DNA of 64,000 nt from Paracoccaceae bacterium (GCA_018223125.1 JAAEZA010000006.1:1-64000), one strand, 5' to 3'; shown: positions 26,521 through 35,696, counted from the stretch's first letter. Program-made: numbers and translations. The notes: a model not told the origin generated them from the sequence alone.

Positions 26521-27536
26521 GCCAGCACCTTGGTCAGTTCGTGGAAGGTTTCCTGTGACATCTCGCGTCGGCCATCCTCTATGTCATGGATCAGTTCCAC
26601 CAGACGCCGCAGCAAAGGTGTTTCCACGCCGTGTCTTGCTGCGATTTCCGCCACCGCCCCCACTTGCGGGTCCACCTCTGTCTTGCGTTTGCGCACCGCC
26701 AGATCACGGTAAATCCCCGTATGGGTCTTTGCGGTTTTGGAGTTGAATTCCGCAAGATCCGACAGGCTCTTGAGCGCGGCAGCATCACCGGCACCCGGCA
26801 TGAAAGCTGCCGGTTCGAACCCGTTGAAGGGCTTGGGATCAACCCCTTCGGCCACGGCTGTACGCATCACCTCCCTTGCCAGCCCCATCAGAGCCGGCCC
26901 ACGGGCCGGATCGGCAAAATTCTCGGTCATGCTGTCTGGCGTCAGGGCGGTGGCAAACAACATGGCCCCGTAGCCGAGCTTGCCCCAGAGATAGGCCCAG
27001 ATGTCATCGCTCAACACGGCGTCAGGTTCGAAAATCTGCAACAGCTTGAACATCTCTTGCGTGCGCGGACGGATGCTGTTGTCGATTTCCCCGACCACCA
27101 CTGCGCCGCGGTTGCCAAACAGGATGCGCCCTGCCCCGACCCAGTCCGCGCCGTAGTTCACAAAGGCGCCCATTGTGCGCTCCGGCCCGACGTGCCGCGC
27201 GATTGTGTGTTCGTTCAAGCCGTTCTGTGCCGACAGAACATAGCCATCCGCCGCCAGATGCGGTTTCAACTGCTCCAGCGCGGCTTCACTCGCCTGTGCC
27301 TTAACGGCCAGAACAATGCGGCTGTAGGTGCCTTGCAACTGCTCCGGCGTCACGCAAGGCACGACCTGCGTAAAGGTCTCGACCGGCCCTTCGATTGACA
27401 GACCCGTCGTGGAACAGGCTGTCACATGCTCTGGCACGATATCGACCATCAGGACTGGCACACCCGCCCGCGCCCAATAGGCCCCGAGAATACCGCCGAT
27501 TGCCCCGGCGCCCCAGATCAGAACCGGTTCAGTCAT
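26517..27536 (-). CDS. Ketopantoate reductase-like (PanE/ApbA family) oxidoreductase
   Basis: A 339-residue NADP-type oxidoreductase. The Rossmann loop is GAGAIGG near the start (VLIWGAGAIGG), and WGKLGYGAM contains the conserved Lys of the family. The C-terminal helical domain (ETPLLRRLVELIHDIEDGRR) is present. Location in a catabolic operon, not beside panB or panC, suggests it acts on another 2-oxo or 2-hydroxy acid rather than making pantoate, so no panE symbol is given. The ATG at 27536 gives an 8-bp overlap with the creatininase-family stop. Confidence 0.85.
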   Translation of the reverse strand: MTEPVLIWGAGAIGGILGAYWARAGVPVLMVDIVPEHVTACSTTGLSIEGPVETFTQVVPCVTPEQLQGTYSRIVLAVKAQASEAALEQLKPHLAADGYVLSAQNGLNEHTIARHVGPERTMGAFVNYGADWVGAGRILFGNRGAVVVGEIDNSIRPRTQEMFKLLQIFEPDAVLSDDIWAYLWGKLGYGAMLFATALTPDSMTENFADPARGPALMGLAREVMRTAVAEGVDPKPFNGFEPAAFMPGAGDAAALKSLSDLAEFNSKTAKTHTGIYRDLAVRKRKTEVDPQVGAVAEIAARHGVETPLLRRLVELIHDIEDGRREMSQETFHELTKVLA

Positions 27537-28248
27537 TCTTACCAAGCTCCGGCCATGGCCCCTCCAGCGCAGCGCGTGTTTCAGCTACGCCGACATCCCA
27601 GATCGCCTGCATTTCGTCATCCGGGCGCTGCCAGCGACCACCAAAAGAACCGTCGCCCAGCATCTCACGGACTTGCGCAGGCGGGGCGGCTTTCATCAGC
27701 CCCATATCCACACCCTGCTTTTCCCCTTCCGGTGCCGCCGCATGGGCCAATCGGGTCCACGGGAAGTTTTCCATCCAGTTGGCGTGGGATCCCGTCGGAT
27801 CGGTTTCCTGAATTTTTGCCCATGTCCCGGGTGCATTCCACCAGTTGTGGAACCGGATCGAAATATCACCGTATTCCGACATCAATTCCTGCGCCAGCGC
27901 ACCGACCGGATTGTTACCGCCATGCCCGTTCACAATCAGGATCTGGCGAAAACCGGAGCGGCGCAAAGAGGCCACAATATCACGCACAACCGCCATCAGG
28001 GTTTCCACCCGAAGACAGACCGTTCCCGGATAGGCATTAAAATAAGGAGCCAAGCCGTAGGGCATCACCGGAAACACCGGAATTTCCAGAGGCGCCGCCG
28101 CGTCTGTAGCGACTTTTTCTGCCAGAATCATATCCACGCAAAGGGAAAGCTGTGCGTGTTGCTCCGTCGATCCGATCGGCAGGATACAGCGCGGATCTCT
28201 GGCGGCGGCCGCCTCGACATCACGCCAGTTCATATCGGCAACATTCAT
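27529..28248 (-). CDS. Creatininase-family amidohydrolase
   Basis: A 239-residue metal-dependent amidohydrolase. Metal ligands typical of creatininase are all present: Glu29 and His31 (GSTEQH), Asp39, and the later pair His155 and Glu160 in GSHANWMEN; NGHGGN (107-112) is the family's signature loop. The family includes creatininase, the GTP-derived formamide hydrolase ArfB and the mycofactocin peptidase MftE, so the bond cut is an amide but the substrate is open. It is the first enzyme gene after the MarR regulator, overlapping it by 4 bp (ATGA). Confidence 0.9.
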   Translation of the reverse strand: MNVADMNWRDVEAAAARDPRCILPIGSTEQHAQLSLCVDMILAEKVATDAAAPLEIPVFPVMPYGLAPYFNAYPGTVCLRVETLMAVVRDIVASLRRSGFRQILIVNGHGGNNPVGALAQELMSEYGDISIRFHNWWNAPGTWAKIQETDPTGSHANWMENFPWTRLAHAAAPEGEKQGVDMGLMKAAPPAQVREMLGDGSFGGRWQRPDDEMQAIWDVGVAETRAALEGPWPELGKND

Positions 28249-28835
28249 TGCGTCTCTCCTTTGGTATTTCTGGTGGAGCCCTTTGCTCCGGCTTGGGGCA
28301 GATCATCCGCCCAGTCCTCTGCCCCGACTACGACTTTGGACATCAATTCGAACAGGATCTGGCGCTCCCCTTTGGACAGGGGAGTCAGCATTCTTTCTTC
28401 ATAGGATTCGAACACGGGCACGGTTTCGTTGAACAGCTTCCAGCCTTTTTCAGACAGGCGCAGTGCTTGCCTGCGACCGCCACCCGGTGCCTTGCTACGT
28501 TCCTCCAGCAGCCCCATGAGCTCCAGCCGCTTGACCGCGCGGCTCAGGGTATTTTTGGGAAAACCGGACGTGCGCGATATATCCCGCGCACTACCACCAT
28601 TGGCCAAAGCCAGTGAATAGATCACGACGTACTCATGCCGCTTCAACCCGTATGTATCCTGAATCCATGAATAAAGCGGCGTATTATACAGCAGCGCGAG
28701 ATAGTTGATCCGGAAGGTAAACGGGCACGGGTTCTCCCACAGCTTTGCCTCAAGCATGTCCGGCAGATCATCCAAATCCTGTGCGGATTCAGAAGTGCCA
28801 ATCTTTTGTTCAGAAGCGCCGCTTGCAGCTGCCAT
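28245..28835 (-). CDS. MarR-family regulator of the divergent catabolic operons
   Basis: A 196-residue winged-helix protein with an N-terminal extension of about 45 residues. The DNA-binding part runs YVVIYSLALANGGSARDISR, then SGFPKNTLSRAVKRLELMGL and a basic wing EERSKAPGGGRRQAL. It heads the leftward operon and faces the ABC-transporter operon. Two matching palindromes in the shared promoter region are its likely operators, so it probably represses both operons and itself until an inducer binds. The final 4 bp overlap the creatininase-family start. Confidence 0.88.
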   Translation of the reverse strand: MAAASGASEQKIGTSESAQDLDDLPDMLEAKLWENPCPFTFRINYLALLYNTPLYSWIQDTYGLKRHEYVVIYSLALANGGSARDISRTSGFPKNTLSRAVKRLELMGLLEERSKAPGGGRRQALRLSEKGWKLFNETVPVFESYEERMLTPLSKGERQILFELMSKVVVGAEDWADDLPQAGAKGSTRNTKGETQ

Positions 28836-28867
28836 AATACAATCAATCCCTTAATGCACCTAAGTAA

Positions 28868-28934
28868 GTTCCAAATTGAACTTGACTACGATGTTAACTC
28901 ATCACATTGTGGGATTACAAGTTCCAAATGGAAC
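28868..28934. promoter_or_regulatory. Twin palindromic operators bracketing divergent promoters
   Basis: Two 14-bp sites differing at one base, GTTCCAAATTGAAC (28868-28881) and GTTCCAAATGGAAC (28921-28934), lie 53 bp apart, about five helical turns. Immediately inside the left site is TTGACT (28882-28887) with a weak CATTGT 17 bp on, reading rightward. Immediately inside the right site is TTGTAA on the complement (28915-28920) with TTAACA 17 bp on, reading leftward. Each operator thus abuts one -35 element and covers the start region of the other promoter. The MarR gene alongside is the obvious binder; this is inferred. Confidence 0.75.
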
Positions 28935-28995
28935 ACAAATTCAAATAAATCATCGGATAGGGCACAGTGCAGCTATCCTCCAACGGGAAGGGAAA

Positions 28996-30585
28996 ATGAT
29001 GAAGTACACAAAATTCCTTGCACCACTTGCTGTCACGATCGGGCTGACTGCGGCTGCTGCCGCATCAGCGCAAACGCTGACAATGGGTGTGCGCGGCGGA
29101 CCGGAATCCATGGATCCGCATTTCTCTGCGCTTGGTTCGCACGCGGAAGCGGCCAAGCATATCTTTGACACGCTTGTCTGGTCCGGCACCGACCTGCAAA
29201 TCGAACCGGGGCTGGCTACAAGCTGGAAACCTGTGGACGAAGACACATGGGAATTCAAACTGCGCGAAGGCGTGAAGTTCCATGACGGTTCGGATTTTGA
29301 TGCAGAAGACGTTAAATTCTCGATCGAGCGCATTCCGGTTGTCACCGGTCCGACGACAACAACCATCTATGTGCGCCGCGTTGCCGGTGTCGACATCATC
29401 GATCCTCACACAATCCACATTCACACAGACGGTCAGGCAGCGACCCTGCCAAACGACTTCATCCGCCTGTTCATTGTCTCTTCCGAGGCTGCAGCGGATT
29501 ATTCCACCCCTGAAACCGCGGCCGAGGGCTTCAACTCCGGCAAGGCGGCCATCGGAACCGGCCCTTACAAATACGTAAGCTGGGAGCCAAAAGGCGATCT
29601 GGTGCTGGAACGTAATGACGACTACTGGCGCGGCAAGGGCGCATGGGAAAAAGTTATCCGCAAGGAAATCCCGAACGACAGTTCCCGTCTGGCTGCGCTG
29701 AAAGCCGGTCAGGTCGATGTCATCAACTATGTATCCTCCGTTGACTATCTCGCGCTGGAGCGTGATTCGAGCGTGGATGCGATCAAGGGTGACAGCGTTT
29801 ACGTGATGAACCTGCAACTGGACCAGCGTGAAAAGACGCCACTGGTGCGGGCCAAAGACGGATCCGAACTGGCAGAAAACCCGCTGCGCGATCTGAAGGT
29901 CCGTCAGGCCATCGACCATGCAATCGACCGCGAAACCATGGTTGATATCGTGCTGGAAGGGCTTGGGAAACCGGCCAACCAGATGATGCCTCCCGGGTTC
30001 TTCGGTTCCAGCGAAGACATCCCGATGCCGGAATACAACCCTGCCAAAGCCAAGGAACTGCTGGCTGAAGCAGGCTATGCGGACGGGTTCGAGGTTGATC
30101 TCTACTGCACAAGCGACCGCCTGCCGGGTGATGGCGCAATCTGTCAGGGCCTTGGCCAGATGCTGACCCAAGTTGGCATCGACACCAACGTCAACGCAGT
30201 CTCCAAAACCGTGTATTTCCCTGCCCAGTCCCGTCTGGAATATTCCATGTTCATGAACGGCTGGGGCACGCTGACAGGCGAGGCATCCTACACTTTGGGC
30301 GGTCTGGCACACTCCAACAATCCAGAGGTTAAACTGGGCGCGTTCAACCGCATCGCCTACAAGAATGACGATGTGGACCGGCTGCTGCAAACCGGCGCAA
30401 CCATGATGGACGAGGACGAACGCCGCGCAACCTACGAAGAAGCAATGGAAAAGGTTATGGCCGACAAAGCCTATATCTCTCTGGTGCAGCTTCAGACTGT
30501 CTGGGGTGCCAAGGCGGGCTCGGTGGAGTTCACACCGCGCTTTGACGAAGACACTCTGGCATTCTTTATCAAACCGGCGAATTGA
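28996..30585 (+). CDS. ABC transporter substrate-binding protein, peptide type (SBP family 5)
   Basis: A 529-residue periplasmic solute-binding protein. Residues 1-26 (MMKYTKF...AAAAASA) are a Sec signal peptide; there is no lipobox Cys. The mature part starts QTLTMGVRGGPESMDPHFSA and holds FKLREGVKFHDGSDFDAEDV, the SBP_bac_5 signature. It would capture a di- or oligopeptide-like ligand for the importer encoded next. GGAAG precedes the paired ATG codons at 28996/28999. It is the first gene of the rightward operon. Confidence 0.95.
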   Translation: MMKYTKFLAPLAVTIGLTAAAAASAQTLTMGVRGGPESMDPHFSALGSHAEAAKHIFDTLVWSGTDLQIEPGLATSWKPVDEDTWEFKLREGVKFHDGSDFDAEDVKFSIERIPVVTGPTTTTIYVRRVAGVDIIDPHTIHIHTDGQAATLPNDFIRLFIVSSEAAADYSTPETAAEGFNSGKAAIGTGPYKYVSWEPKGDLVLERNDDYWRGKGAWEKVIRKEIPNDSSRLAALKAGQVDVINYVSSVDYLALERDSSVDAIKGDSVYVMNLQLDQREKTPLVRAKDGSELAENPLRDLKVRQAIDHAIDRETMVDIVLEGLGKPANQMMPPGFFGSSEDIPMPEYNPAKAKELLAEAGYADGFEVDLYCTSDRLPGDGAICQGLGQMLTQVGIDTNVNAVSKTVYFPAQSRLEYSMFMNGWGTLTGEASYTLGGLAHSNNPEVKLGAFNRIAYKNDDVDRLLQTGATMMDEDERRATYEEAMEKVMADKAYISLVQLQTVWGAKAGSVEFTPRFDEDTLAFFIKPAN

Positions 30586-30603
30586 TCGTCTAACGTGACA
30601 CAG

Positions 30604-30634
30604 GGCCGGGCAGCAGAGATGCCGCCCGGCCTTT
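30604..30634 (+). promoter_or_regulatory. Intercistronic GC hairpin after the binding-protein gene
   Basis: GGCCGGGC and GCCCGGCC (30604-30611, 30624-30631) form a perfect 8-bp stem followed by only TTT. Such hairpins after binding-protein genes commonly stabilise the upstream message or attenuate transcription, so that binding protein exceeds permease. It may act as a leaky terminator. Confidence 0.65.
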
Positions 30635-30656
30635 GCTTGGCCCAAAGGGAGCACCC

Positions 30657-31631
30657 ATGCTCGGCTTCATCATCCAACGTTTTTTGCAGGCCGTCGTTGT
30701 CATGGCTGTTATGTCGGTCATCGTGTTCTGCGGTGTTTATGCCATTGGCAACCCGATCGACATTGTCATCCCGCCCGAGGCCACACAGGAGATCCGCGAA
30801 GCTGCGATCCGGCGGCTTGGCCTCGACCTTCCTTTGTACAAACAATACTTCATTTTCATGGGCAATCTGCTGCAAGGCGATCTGGGGCGCTCCTTTGTTT
30901 ATAACGTGCCCGTCCTTGAATTGATCGGAGGCCGCCTGCCCGCAACACTGGAGCTGGTCCTGATCTCTGTCATCTCGGCCACGGTTCTGGGCGTCAGCCT
31001 TGGCGTTTACGCAGGCTATCGCCCCGAAAGCTGGATTTCCAAAACCATCATGGGGGTGTCCGTGCTCGGGTTTTCGGTGCCTTCCTTTTGGGTCGGCCTG
31101 ATTTTAATCCTGTTTTTTGCCGTCAATCTTGGCTGGCTGCCCGCAGGCGGGCGCGGTGAAACCGTGGAAATCTGGGGCGTGGCATGGTCCTTCCCCACAC
31201 TTGACGGGCTTTCCCATATCGTGCTGCCAGCGGTCAATCTGGCACTGTTCAAACTGGCCATGATGATCCGGCTGGCCCGTGCGGGCACCCGCGAGATCAT
31301 GCTGACAGACACCATCAAATTCGCCCGTGCTGCGGGTATCTCCGAAGGCACGATCCTGCGCCGCCACCTGCTGAAACTGATCTCGATCCCGATCCTGACG
31401 GTCTTTGGCCTCGAACTCGGCTCGACACTGGCCTTTGCGGTTGTGACCGAAACGATCTTTTCATGGCCCGGTGTGGGCAAGCTGATCATCGACAGTATCG
31501 GCGTTCTGGACCGCCCTGTCATGGTGGCCTACCTGATCCTTGTGGCCTTCCTCTTCGTTACCATCAACTTTGTGATTGATCTGGTCTTTGCCCTGATTGA
31601 TCCGCGCGTGCGTCAAGGGGCGACATCATGA
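30657..31631 (+). CDS. ABC transporter permease, DppB type
   Basis: A 324-residue inner-membrane permease with six predicted helices. It opens MLGFIIQRFLQAVVVMAVMS like DppB/OppB proteins, and the cytoplasmic coupling loop with EAA-type motif is REIMLTDTIKFARAAGISEG. The ATG at 30657 has AAAGGGAG just upstream; an ATG eight codons earlier lies inside the hairpin. Its stop overlaps the next permease start by 4 bp (ATGA). Confidence 0.93.
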   Translation: MLGFIIQRFLQAVVVMAVMSVIVFCGVYAIGNPIDIVIPPEATQEIREAAIRRLGLDLPLYKQYFIFMGNLLQGDLGRSFVYNVPVLELIGGRLPATLELVLISVISATVLGVSLGVYAGYRPESWISKTIMGVSVLGFSVPSFWVGLILILFFAVNLGWLPAGGRGETVEIWGVAWSFPTLDGLSHIVLPAVNLALFKLAMMIRLARAGTREIMLTDTIKFARAAGISEGTILRRHLLKLISIPILTVFGLELGSTLAFAVVTETIFSWPGVGKLIIDSIGVLDRPVMVAYLILVAFLFVTINFVIDLVFALIDPRVRQGATS

Positions 31632-32509
31632 AGACAGCAAGCACACCGCTTGGCCGTTTCTGGGCCGAATTCCGCGAAAACAAAGTGGCCGTCGTCGCAC
31701 TGGTTGTTGTGATCCTGATGATGCTGCTGGCCCTGTTTGCCGCCTTTGTCTCGCCACAGAATCCCTATGACATGGCAAACCTGTCCCTGATGGACAGCCG
31801 CCGCCCCCCCGGTTTTGTCGGCTCGGGGGGGTATACCCACCTGCTGGGCACGGACCCGCAGGGGCGTGATCTGCTGTCGGCCATTTTCTATGGCTTGCGC
31901 ATTTCGATCCAGATCGGCCTTGCTGCGGGGATTGTGTCCCTCAGCCTCGGGACGACGCTTGGCATCCTTGCCGCCTATATCGGCGGGCGGGTTGAAACGC
32001 TGATCATGCGGGCCGTTGATCTGCAACTGTCGTTTCCGGCTATCCTGCTGGCACTGGTGATCGTTGCAATGCTCGGTCAGGGCAAGGCGCAGCTGATCGG
32101 GGCGCTGGTGGCGGCGCAATACGCCTATTTTGCCCGCACCGCCTATGGCGCGGCCAAGGCAGAGCGGGGCAAGGACTATATCGAAGCGGCCCTTGCCACC
32201 CCGATGAGCGGCCGTCTGGTGGTGCTGCGCCACCTGCTGCCCAACTGCACCCCGCCGCTGATTGTCGTGGCCACCGTGCAGATTGCCAATTCCATATCGC
32301 TGGAGGCAACACTCAGCTTTCTGGGGCTGGGGCTGCCTGTTACGGAACCCTCTCTCGGGATGCTGATCTCTAACGGTTTCCCTTACATGATGAGCGGCCG
32401 TTACTGGATTTCCTTCTACCCCGGTGTGGCCCTGATCATCCTGATTGTCGCGATCAACCTTGTAGGCGACCAGATCCGCGACCAATTCAACCCGAGGCTT
32501 CGCAAATGA
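31628..32509 (+). CDS. ABC transporter permease, DppC type
   Basis: A 293-residue second permease of the dipeptide-type importer. The N-terminal helix after FWAEFRENKVAVVALVVV, the TDPQGRDLLSAIFYGLRISI segment and the coupling loop around YIEAALATPMSGRLVVLRHL are typical DppC/OppC features. It overlaps its neighbours on both sides by 4 bp, so the whole importer is translated as a coupled set. Confidence 0.93.
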   Translation: MKTASTPLGRFWAEFRENKVAVVALVVVILMMLLALFAAFVSPQNPYDMANLSLMDSRRPPGFVGSGGYTHLLGTDPQGRDLLSAIFYGLRISIQIGLAAGIVSLSLGTTLGILAAYIGGRVETLIMRAVDLQLSFPAILLALVIVAMLGQGKAQLIGALVAAQYAYFARTAYGAAKAERGKDYIEAALATPMSGRLVVLRHLLPNCTPPLIVVATVQIANSISLEATLSFLGLGLPVTEPSLGMLISNGFPYMMSGRYWISFYPGVALIILIVAINLVGDQIRDQFNPRLRK

Positions 32510-33489
32510 GTGATCCCGTACTAAGCGTTAAAGACCTGAAAACCCATTTCTTCACCCGCGCCGGTGTGGTGAAGGCGGTGGATGGCGTGTCCTTTGATCT
32601 GGCCGAGGGCGAGATCATGGGACTGGTCGGGGAAAGCGGATCGGGCAAGACCGTGACCGGATTTTCCCTGCTGGGGCTGGTGGATGCACCCGGGCGGATC
32701 GTGAGCGGTTCGGTCAGGTTGAAAGGCACGGAACTGACAGCCCTGACAGACAGCGAATTGCGTAGCCGACGCGGCCATGACATTTCCATGATCTTTCAGG
32801 ATCCCATCGCCACACTGAACCCGATGCTGACCATCGGCCAGCAGATGCGTATGGCAATTGATGCCCATGAACGGCTAAGCGCGCGGGCCGCTGAATCGCG
32901 TGCAGCAGAGTTGCTGACGCAGGTGGGCATCCCGTCAGCCAAGGAACGGCTGCGGGCCTATCCGCACGAATTTTCCGGCGGGATGCGCCAGCGCGTGGCC
33001 ATTGCCATTGCACTGCTGCACCGCCCTGCCGTGATTGTCGCGGATGAGCCAACGACCGCGCTTGATGTCTCGATACAGGCGCAAATCCTGTTCCAGATGC
33101 GTGATCTGGCCCGTGAAACAGGAACGGCGATGGTGTGGATCAGCCACGATCTGGCGGTGGTCTCCAGTCTGGCCAGCAAACTGGCCGTAATGTACGCGGG
33201 CCGTATCGTGGAACAGGGTCCGACAGCGACCCTGCTGCGCGATCCCCGCCATCCCTATACGGCAGGGCTTATCGCCTCCCTGCCGGCAATGGCAGCCCCG
33301 GGCACTCCGTTGACGCAGATACCCGGCACGACACCGTCTCTGCTCTCCCTGCCTGCGGGCTGCCCCTTTGCACCGCGTTGTGACCGCGCTACGGACCTGT
33401 GCAAGGCAGATCCGGACATGACCCACCAAGACAATCGCGGCTGGCGCTGTTTCCACCCAGTCACCCGCACAGCAGAGGTTCCCGCATGA
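32506..33489 (+). CDS. ABC transporter ATP-binding protein, DppD type
   Basis: A 327-residue ATPase. The Walker A loop is GESGSGKT, the signature is [15 protein letters not shown] and Walker B is [12 protein letters not shown]. The C-terminal oligopeptide-transporter extension carries the iron-sulfur-type cysteine pattern [14 protein letters not shown]. It forms a heterodimer with the next ATPase to power the importer. Its stop overlaps the following start by 4 bp. Confidence 0.94.
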   Translation: MSDPVLSVKDLKTHFFTRAGVVKAVDGVSFDLAEGEIMGLVGESGSGKTVTGFSLLGLVDAPGRIVSGSVRLKGTELTALTDSELRSRRGHDISMIFQDPIATLNPMLTIGQQMRMAIDAHERLSARAAESRAAELLTQVGIPSAKERLRAYPHEFSGGMRQRVAIAIALLHRPAVIVADEPTTALDVSIQAQILFQMRDLARETGTAMVWISHDLAVVSSLASKLAVMYAGRIVEQGPTATLLRDPRHPYTAGLIASLPAMAAPGTPLTQIPGTTPSLLSLPAGCPFAPRCDRATDLCKADPDMTHQDNRGWRCFHPVTRTAEVPA

Positions 33490-34496
33490 GCAGTTTTCTC
33501 AGCATCGACAATGTGTCCCGCCTGTTCGGCCCGAACCTGACCACCGGCGAAAAGATCGCAGCGAAACTGGGCAGCAAGGTGGAAACCCGCTCTGTGCGGG
33601 CGGTATCCGATGTGTCCCTGTCAGTGCGCAAGGGGGAGACTCTGGGACTGGTCGGGGAATCCGGCTGCGGGAAATCCACGCTTGGCCGGTTGATCGCAGG
33701 CATCCTGCCACCCACATCCGGCAGTGTCACCATTGACGGCAAGCCGGTGATGGAAAGCGGCACCAAGGTAACAACCCGCGTTCAAACCGTGTTTCAGGAT
33801 CCCTTTGCCAGCCTTGATCCCCGCATGAAGGTGGGGGACACCGTGGCCGAAGGCCCCATTGCCCACGGTCTGACCACCAAGGGCGCGGCCCGTGATTATG
33901 TAGCAGGATGGTTTGAACGGGTCGGGCTCGATCCGGTCTGGGCAGACCGCTACCCGCACCAGTTTTCCGGCGGCCAGCGCCAGCGCATTGCCATTGCCCG
34001 CGCACTGGCCATGCAGCCCGATGTGCTGATCTGCGATGAACCCGTTGCCTCGCTTGACGTGTCCATTCAGGCGCAGATCATAAACCTGTTTCTGGAACTG
34101 ACCCGCGATCTGGAACTAACCTGCGTTTTCATCAGCCACGATCTGTCCGTGGTGCAACACGTCAGCGACCGTGTGGCGGTGATGTATCTGGGACGGATCG
34201 TCGAACTTGGCCCTGTGGCAGAGGTGTTCGGAACCCCTGCCCACCCCTATACCTCCGCGCTGTTTGGCAGTGTGCCCAAACTGGTACTGGATGCGGACGA
34301 ACTGGTACATTTCGAAACGATAGACGGCGAGGTTCCCTCTCCGCTGTCGCCCCCGTCGGGCTGTTACTACCATCCGCGCTGCCCGCTGGCGAGCGCGCAG
34401 TGCAGCGCGCAGCAACCCGCCACGCAACCCGTCGCAGAACTGCGCGCCGTGGCCTGCCACCATTTCGAACAACAGCTTGCCAAAGCCTCTGCCTGA
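33486..34496 (+). CDS. ABC transporter ATP-binding protein, DppF type
   Basis: A 336-residue ATPase partner of the preceding gene. Walker A is GESGCGKST, the signature is [15 protein letters not shown], and Walker B is [12 protein letters not shown]. The C-terminal extension has [14 protein letters not shown], again the four-Cys pattern of oligopeptide ATPases. The insertion [20 protein letters not shown] before the Walker A is longer than in many DppF proteins. The ATG at 33486 overlaps the DppD-type stop; the longer upstream reading is out of keeping with the family. Confidence 0.93.
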   Translation: MSSFLSIDNVSRLFGPNLTTGEKIAAKLGSKVETRSVRAVSDVSLSVRKGETLGLVGESGCGKSTLGRLIAGILPPTSGSVTIDGKPVMESGTKVTTRVQTVFQDPFASLDPRMKVGDTVAEGPIAHGLTTKGAARDYVAGWFERVGLDPVWADRYPHQFSGGQRQRIAIARALAMQPDVLICDEPVASLDVSIQAQIINLFLELTRDLELTCVFISHDLSVVQHVSDRVAVMYLGRIVELGPVAEVFGTPAHPYTSALFGSVPKLVLDADELVHFETIDGEVPSPLSPPSGCYYHPRCPLASAQCSAQQPATQPVAELRAVACHHFEQQLAKASA

Positions 34497-34512
34497 ACAG
34501 AAAGCCCCCGCG

Positions 34513-35004
34513 ATGACCCAGGACTTTTCCACTGCCGATCTGTTTGATGCACAGCCCGATCTTCTGCAGACCTGCGACCTTCAGTTTCGGTCGTTCGGAA
34601 AGCATATGTGTTTTTCAGGTGCCTGCGTCACCGTCGCGGTGTTTGAAGACCATCGCCCCGTACTGGAAATCCTTGAAACCAAGGGCGAGGGCCGCGTTCT
34701 GGTTGTTGACGGGAAAGGCTCTCTGCGGGTCGGGGTGTTGGGCGACAGGCTGGCAGAAATCGCCGCGAACAACGGTTGGGCGGGTGTTGTGATCAACGGC
34801 GCTGTCAGGGACAGCAGCGGCATAGATGCGCTGGAAATCGGGGTAAAAGCACTCGGCACCACGGCGCGGCGCGGGCCAGCGCCAAATCCCTCCAGCGGCG
34901 GCATCCCCGTTGTGATCGGGGGCGCAACTGTCCAGACCGGCAACTGGATTTATGCGGACCGCGACTGTGTTATCGTCGCGCCCCGCGCACTGGATATATC
35001 CTAA
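34513..35004 (+). CDS. RraA-family protein, probable class II pyruvate aldolase
   Basis: A 163-residue protein closely like E. coli RraA in length and opening (STADLFDAQPDLLQTCDLQF), with the core GKGSLRVGVLGDRLAEIA and GGATVQTGNWIYADRDCVIV. Unlike E. coli RraA it keeps Asp (in LGDRL), then exactly 20 residues, then Arg-Asp (AVRD), the metal and substrate motif of 4-hydroxy-4-methyl-2-oxoglutarate/oxaloacetate-type aldolases. In this operon an aldolase or decarboxylase acting on a 2-oxo acid is more likely than control of RNase E. It starts 16 bp after the ATPase gene and meets urtE tail to tail with a 4-bp overlap. Confidence 0.85.
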   Translation: MTQDFSTADLFDAQPDLLQTCDLQFRSFGKHMCFSGACVTVAVFEDHRPVLEILETKGEGRVLVVDGKGSLRVGVLGDRLAEIAANNGWAGVVINGAVRDSSGIDALEIGVKALGTTARRGPAPNPSSGGIPVVIGGATVQTGNWIYADRDCVIVAPRALDIS

Positions 35005-35696
35005 AGCGCAAGATCCGCCATCAGAGCATCCTTGCTGTAATCCGCCTTGTCCGCACTGCGTTTGACGCGCCCCTGTTCCATCACCACGAATGTATCGGCA
35101 ATGCGATAGGCAAAATCCGCGTTCTGTTCGACCAGCACAATCGCCATTTCACCCTGCCCCCGCAGGGTTTCCAGCGCGTCCCCGATTTTCTGGATCACAT
35201 TAGGCTGGATGCCTTCTGTCGGTTCGTCCAGCAGCAGCACCTTCGGTCTGGTGATCAGTGCGCGGGCAATCGCAAGCTGCTGTTGCTGCCCGCCGGACAG
35301 ATCCCCGCCACGGCGCTTTTGCATGTCTTTGAGGACGGGAAACAGATCAAAAATGTCATCAGGGATATGGTGTTCGGCTTTTGGCAGGCAGGCAAATCCG
35401 GTTTCCAGATTTTCCAGCACGCTCATCATCGGAAACACCTCACGCCCTTGGGGTACATAAGCAATCCCCGCATGGGCCGCCTGAAACGCCGAACGGAGCG
35501 TTACCACCTCTCCGGCCACCGCAACAGACCCGCCCCCCAGCGGATGCCGGCCCGAAACCGCTTTCAACAGGCTGGTCTTGCCGACTCCGTTGTTGCCCAT
35601 CACCGCCGTAATCCGCCCGACATCTGCGCGCAGACAGACATCAAAGAGGATCTGGCTCTGACCGTATTTCAGCGTAACATCTTGCACATCAAGCAT
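35001..35696 (-). CDS. urtE: Urea-type ABC transporter ATP-binding subunit UrtE
   Basis: A 231-residue LivF-like ATPase. Walker A is GNNGVGKTS, the signature LSGGQQQQLAIARAL, Walker B VLLLDEPTEGIQ. The specific NVIQKIGDALETLRGQGEM context is that of UrtE. The ATG at 35696 (MLDVQDVTLKYG) overlaps the urtD stop by 8 bp. It is the last gene of urtABCDE. Confidence 0.93.
   Translation of the reverse strand: MLDVQDVTLKYGQSQILFDVCLRADVGRITAVMGNNGVGKTSLLKAVSGRHPLGGGSVAVAGEVVTLRSAFQAAHAGIAYVPQGREVFPMMSVLENLETGFACLPKAEHHIPDDIFDLFPVLKDMQKRRGGDLSGGQQQQLAIARALITRPKVLLLDEPTEGIQPNVIQKIGDALETLRGQGEMAIVLVEQNADFAYRIADTFVVMEQGRVKRSADKADYSKDALMADLAL

Noticed and set aside
29065-30654. 529-codon frame opposite the peptide-binding protein gene
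   Set aside because: It mirrors the binding-protein gene almost exactly and shows no family motif; the sense gene has a signal peptide and the SBP signature.
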